This document shows, one piece after another, positions 62,431 to 64,000 of a stretch of 64,000 nucleotides of DNA. Under the pieces are notes generated by a model. That model ran no database searches and was not told the DNA's origin. It worked only from the letters and a program-made list of their open reading frames with translations. Made by a program: the position numbers and the translations under genes. Source of the DNA: Paludicola sp. MB14-C6 (GTDB lineage: Bacteria; Bacillota; Clostridia; Oscillospirales; Ruminococcaceae); assembly GCF_030908625.1 (NCBI RefSeq), contig NZ_CP133133.1, positions 2,418,001 through 2,482,000 on the forward strand, read 5' to 3'. Positions within the stretch are counted from its first letter, which is position 1. Each line of letters starts with the position of its first letter.

Positions 62431-63676
62431 AATCCATGAAGAAAATGAGCATGATGAGGTGAAATTTTTGAGCATAAAGGACTTTATTTTAGATTTATCT
62501 AAAGTTAATAAGAGCGAGAATGTTTTTTCTACACCAAAGCACATAAATGAAGATTCTGCATATCTCAGTGAATTATCAAAAATTTATAATGAAATAGAAA
62601 GAGTTGCATTACAACATCATTGGGCTTGTTTAATTAACGAAACCAAGGCTATTAAAAGAGCTGTTAAACAGTACTATGACGGTAGAATTGATTTGTCTTT
62701 GCAGTTAATTGGAAAGATAATTAAAGAGCTCAAGCAGGTTCCCTATATATGCACGGCATTTAATAATTGCTGTGCATTTAACAACAATATTCCTATTAAT
62801 ATAAGAAATTACAACAATGTTAGCTTATATCGAGCTAGGACAGGGATACCTGATAATTTTGAAGACATCTCATCTATGTATCATATCCCATTTAATAAGA
62901 GAGAGAAAGTCAGAAGTCAAAGATTCAGTATTCCTGGTTTTCCGTGTCTTTATTTGGGCAAAAGTGTTTATACCTGTTGGATGGAACTGAGTCAGCCATC
63001 TGATTCGGAGTTTTATGTTTCTAGAGTAACTGTTGACGACTGTATAAGAATATTTAACTTATCTGTTAATTTTTATGACTTAGAAAAGCTTTGCGACGCT
63101 TTAAAGAGTGACACGTTAGAAGACGTCCATTCAATATATAGGGGTGTAACGACCGAAGAATTTATACTAAATTATACAAAATTATGGATCTTATGTTTAG
63201 CATGCTCGTTTAAGGTAAAAGAAGCAAATAGACAGTTTAAATCTGATTATATTGTTCCACAATTAGTAATGTTGGCGTTAAAACGATATCACATACCTGC
63301 TATTGCATATTTAGGAAAAACTTTTTGTGAAGATGAGCCATATCATAATTTTGCAAAGCTTAATCTAAACGTAGCAATTATTATGGATGGGAAAGATACT
63401 TTTATCTACAAAAAGAATAAATGTGAATTTTCGGAATTAATGAAAAAAATACAATTGTCTTATCCAATAAACTACTCACAATTCAAGAATTTAAAGAATT
63501 TTCGTTCAAGTGAAAAGGGCGAGAGCGATAACGCTCAAGATAATCCACAATGCTTTGTAAATCATCATATAAAAATTGCTGGAACGTATAAGTCCTATGA
63601 TCATACCTATTTTTGCGAATTTGAACGTTACATAGATATAATTCAAAAAAAGTGCACTTGTGAAGTAAAAAGTTAA
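62417..63676 (+). CDS. RES-domain protein
   Basis: A 419-residue protein. The central to C-terminal RES domain includes SLYRARTGIPDNFEDISSM, SQRFSIPGFPCLYLGKSVYT, CWMELSQPSDSEFYVSRVTV and DYIVPQLVML, which match the Arg/Tyr/Ser-containing motif of RES family NAD-degrading toxins. A helical N-terminal region (about 1-130) precedes it. The start is TTG 62417, or a later in-frame start; no strong site is seen. There is no Xre-type antitoxin next to it, so it is not a standard toxin-antitoxin pair. Confidence 0.72.
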   Translation: MKISEIHEENEHDEVKFLSIKDFILDLSKVNKSENVFSTPKHINEDSAYLSELSKIYNEIERVALQHHWACLINETKAIKRAVKQYYDGRIDLSLQLIGKIIKELKQVPYICTAFNNCCAFNNNIPINIRNYNNVSLYRARTGIPDNFEDISSMYHIPFNKREKVRSQRFSIPGFPCLYLGKSVYTCWMELSQPSDSEFYVSRVTVDDCIRIFNLSVNFYDLEKLCDALKSDTLEDVHSIYRGVTTEEFILNYTKLWILCLACSFKVKEANRQFKSDYIVPQLVMLALKRYHIPAIAYLGKTFCEDEPYHNFAKLNLNVAIIMDGKDTFIYKKNKCEFSELMKKIQLSYPINYSQFKNLKNFRSSEKGESDNAQDNPQCFVNHHIKIAGTYKSYDHTYFCEFERYIDIIQKKCTCEVKS

Positions 63677-63682
63677 TTAGTA

Positions 63683-63757
63683 TCATGTTTTAGCAATAAC
63701 TCGAAGCATGTACAGTTTCATATAAGGCTAATTAACGTCACATTATAGCCATAATTA
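63683..63757. repeat. Cassette-type imperfect palindrome, copy D with partial second unit
   Basis: TGTTTTAGCAATAACTCG, inner hairpin GAAGC-ATGTACA-GTTTC, GGCTAATTAACG, and then a second left arm CGTCACATTATAGC. It stands 33 bases before the next gene. The tandem arrangement suggests loss of a cassette between two units. Confidence 0.65.
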
Positions 63758-63789
63758 ACATTTTTAATAAATAAAATTGGGGTGAAAAA

Positions 63790-64000
63790 ATGAAACTATA
63801 TATGTCTCATTGTGTTTTTCCATCATTAAATATTAACGCTACCGCATCATACTATGTTGAAAGTTTAGGGTTCAGACGAGTTGATTATTTGGAAGCAAAA
63901 GAACCACATATTTGTCTATACAGAGATTCTACGGAAATAATATTAACACAATCTAATGGTCAACAGGTGATTCCAAACAGAGAATTATATGGCTATGGTT
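63790..64000 (+). CDS. VOC family protein (glyoxalase/bleomycin-resistance type), partial
   Basis: The gene runs off the right edge; 70 residues are visible. MKLYMSHCVFPSLNINATAS, then YYVESLGFRRVDYLEAKEPH and ICLYRDSTEIILTQSN match the VOC N-terminal half, with a metal-side Glu in the strand. GGGGTGA precedes ATG 63790. Its substrate (an antibiotic or a metabolite) is unknown. It continues the row of small cassette-like genes. Confidence 0.82.
   Translation, partial: MKLYMSHCVFPSLNINATASYYVESLGFRRVDYLEAKEPHICLYRDSTEIILTQSNGQQVIPNRELYGYG

Overview
The window is low-GC DNA from a spore-forming Firmicute, most likely a Clostridia member of the Oscillospiraceae/Ruminococcaceae type. The evidence is SpoIIR, a V-type ATPase operon, AddAB recombination nuclease/helicase, the MEP-pathway kinase IspE, AGGAGG-type ribosome binding sites and AT-rich codon use. 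No rRNA or tRNA gene was seen.

Positions 1 to about 30000 are mostly ordinary chromosome. In order: the end of a V-ATPase operon (minus strand), DUF711 and ACT-domain proteins, a GNAT enzyme, a PHP phosphatase, an Lrp regulator coupled to an aminotransferase, a DUF362 ferredoxin-like protein, a CAP-domain lipoprotein, ispE, spoIIR, addB-addA, a HIT protein and a muramoyl-amidase. A minus-strand operon follows (solute-binding lipoprotein, ABC ATPase, fused permease, and a nucleotidyltransferase carrying a winged-helix domain), then a sulfotransferase and a WecG-type glycosyltransferase. A fucose catabolic operon (aldolase, FGGY kinase, fucI) lies beside a divergent AraC regulator.

From 30000 to 64000 the DNA is accessory. 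It holds a frameshifted DUF6560-like gene, an IS200/IS605 element that cut an RHS toxin gene away from its body, the toxin remnant with its likely immunity gene, and a small secreted protein followed by a five-gene ABC export/immunity-like cluster. Next come a phosphotransferase, acetyltransferases, IS3 and ISL3 remnants, a densely structured non-coding stretch (41960-42565), a serine recombinase, and Ku with an ATP-dependent ligase (NHEJ).

The centrepiece is 46190-53320. A 1230-residue protein with two HEPN motifs (RNNIFH and RNILAH) is called Cas13a (type VI-A). It lies between two CRISPR arrays in the same orientation, with 11 and 10 repeats. Each array is preceded by a related leader of exactly 132 bases bounded by the same 8-base inverted repeat. 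No cas1 or cas2 is present. Just upstream is a two-membrane-segment coiled-coil protein that itself carries an RNxxxH motif, a candidate accessory protein.

Beyond the CRISPR locus are a Y-family polymerase under LexA-like boxes with an XRE/ImmA pair, and a translationally coupled pair of DUF262 proteins that look like a defence system. A run of small cassette-like genes follows (GNAT enzymes, DUF952, RES, VOC). Several are preceded by a roughly 55-base imperfect palindrome repeated across the window; this resembles an integron-type or other cassette array, but no integron integrase is visible here.
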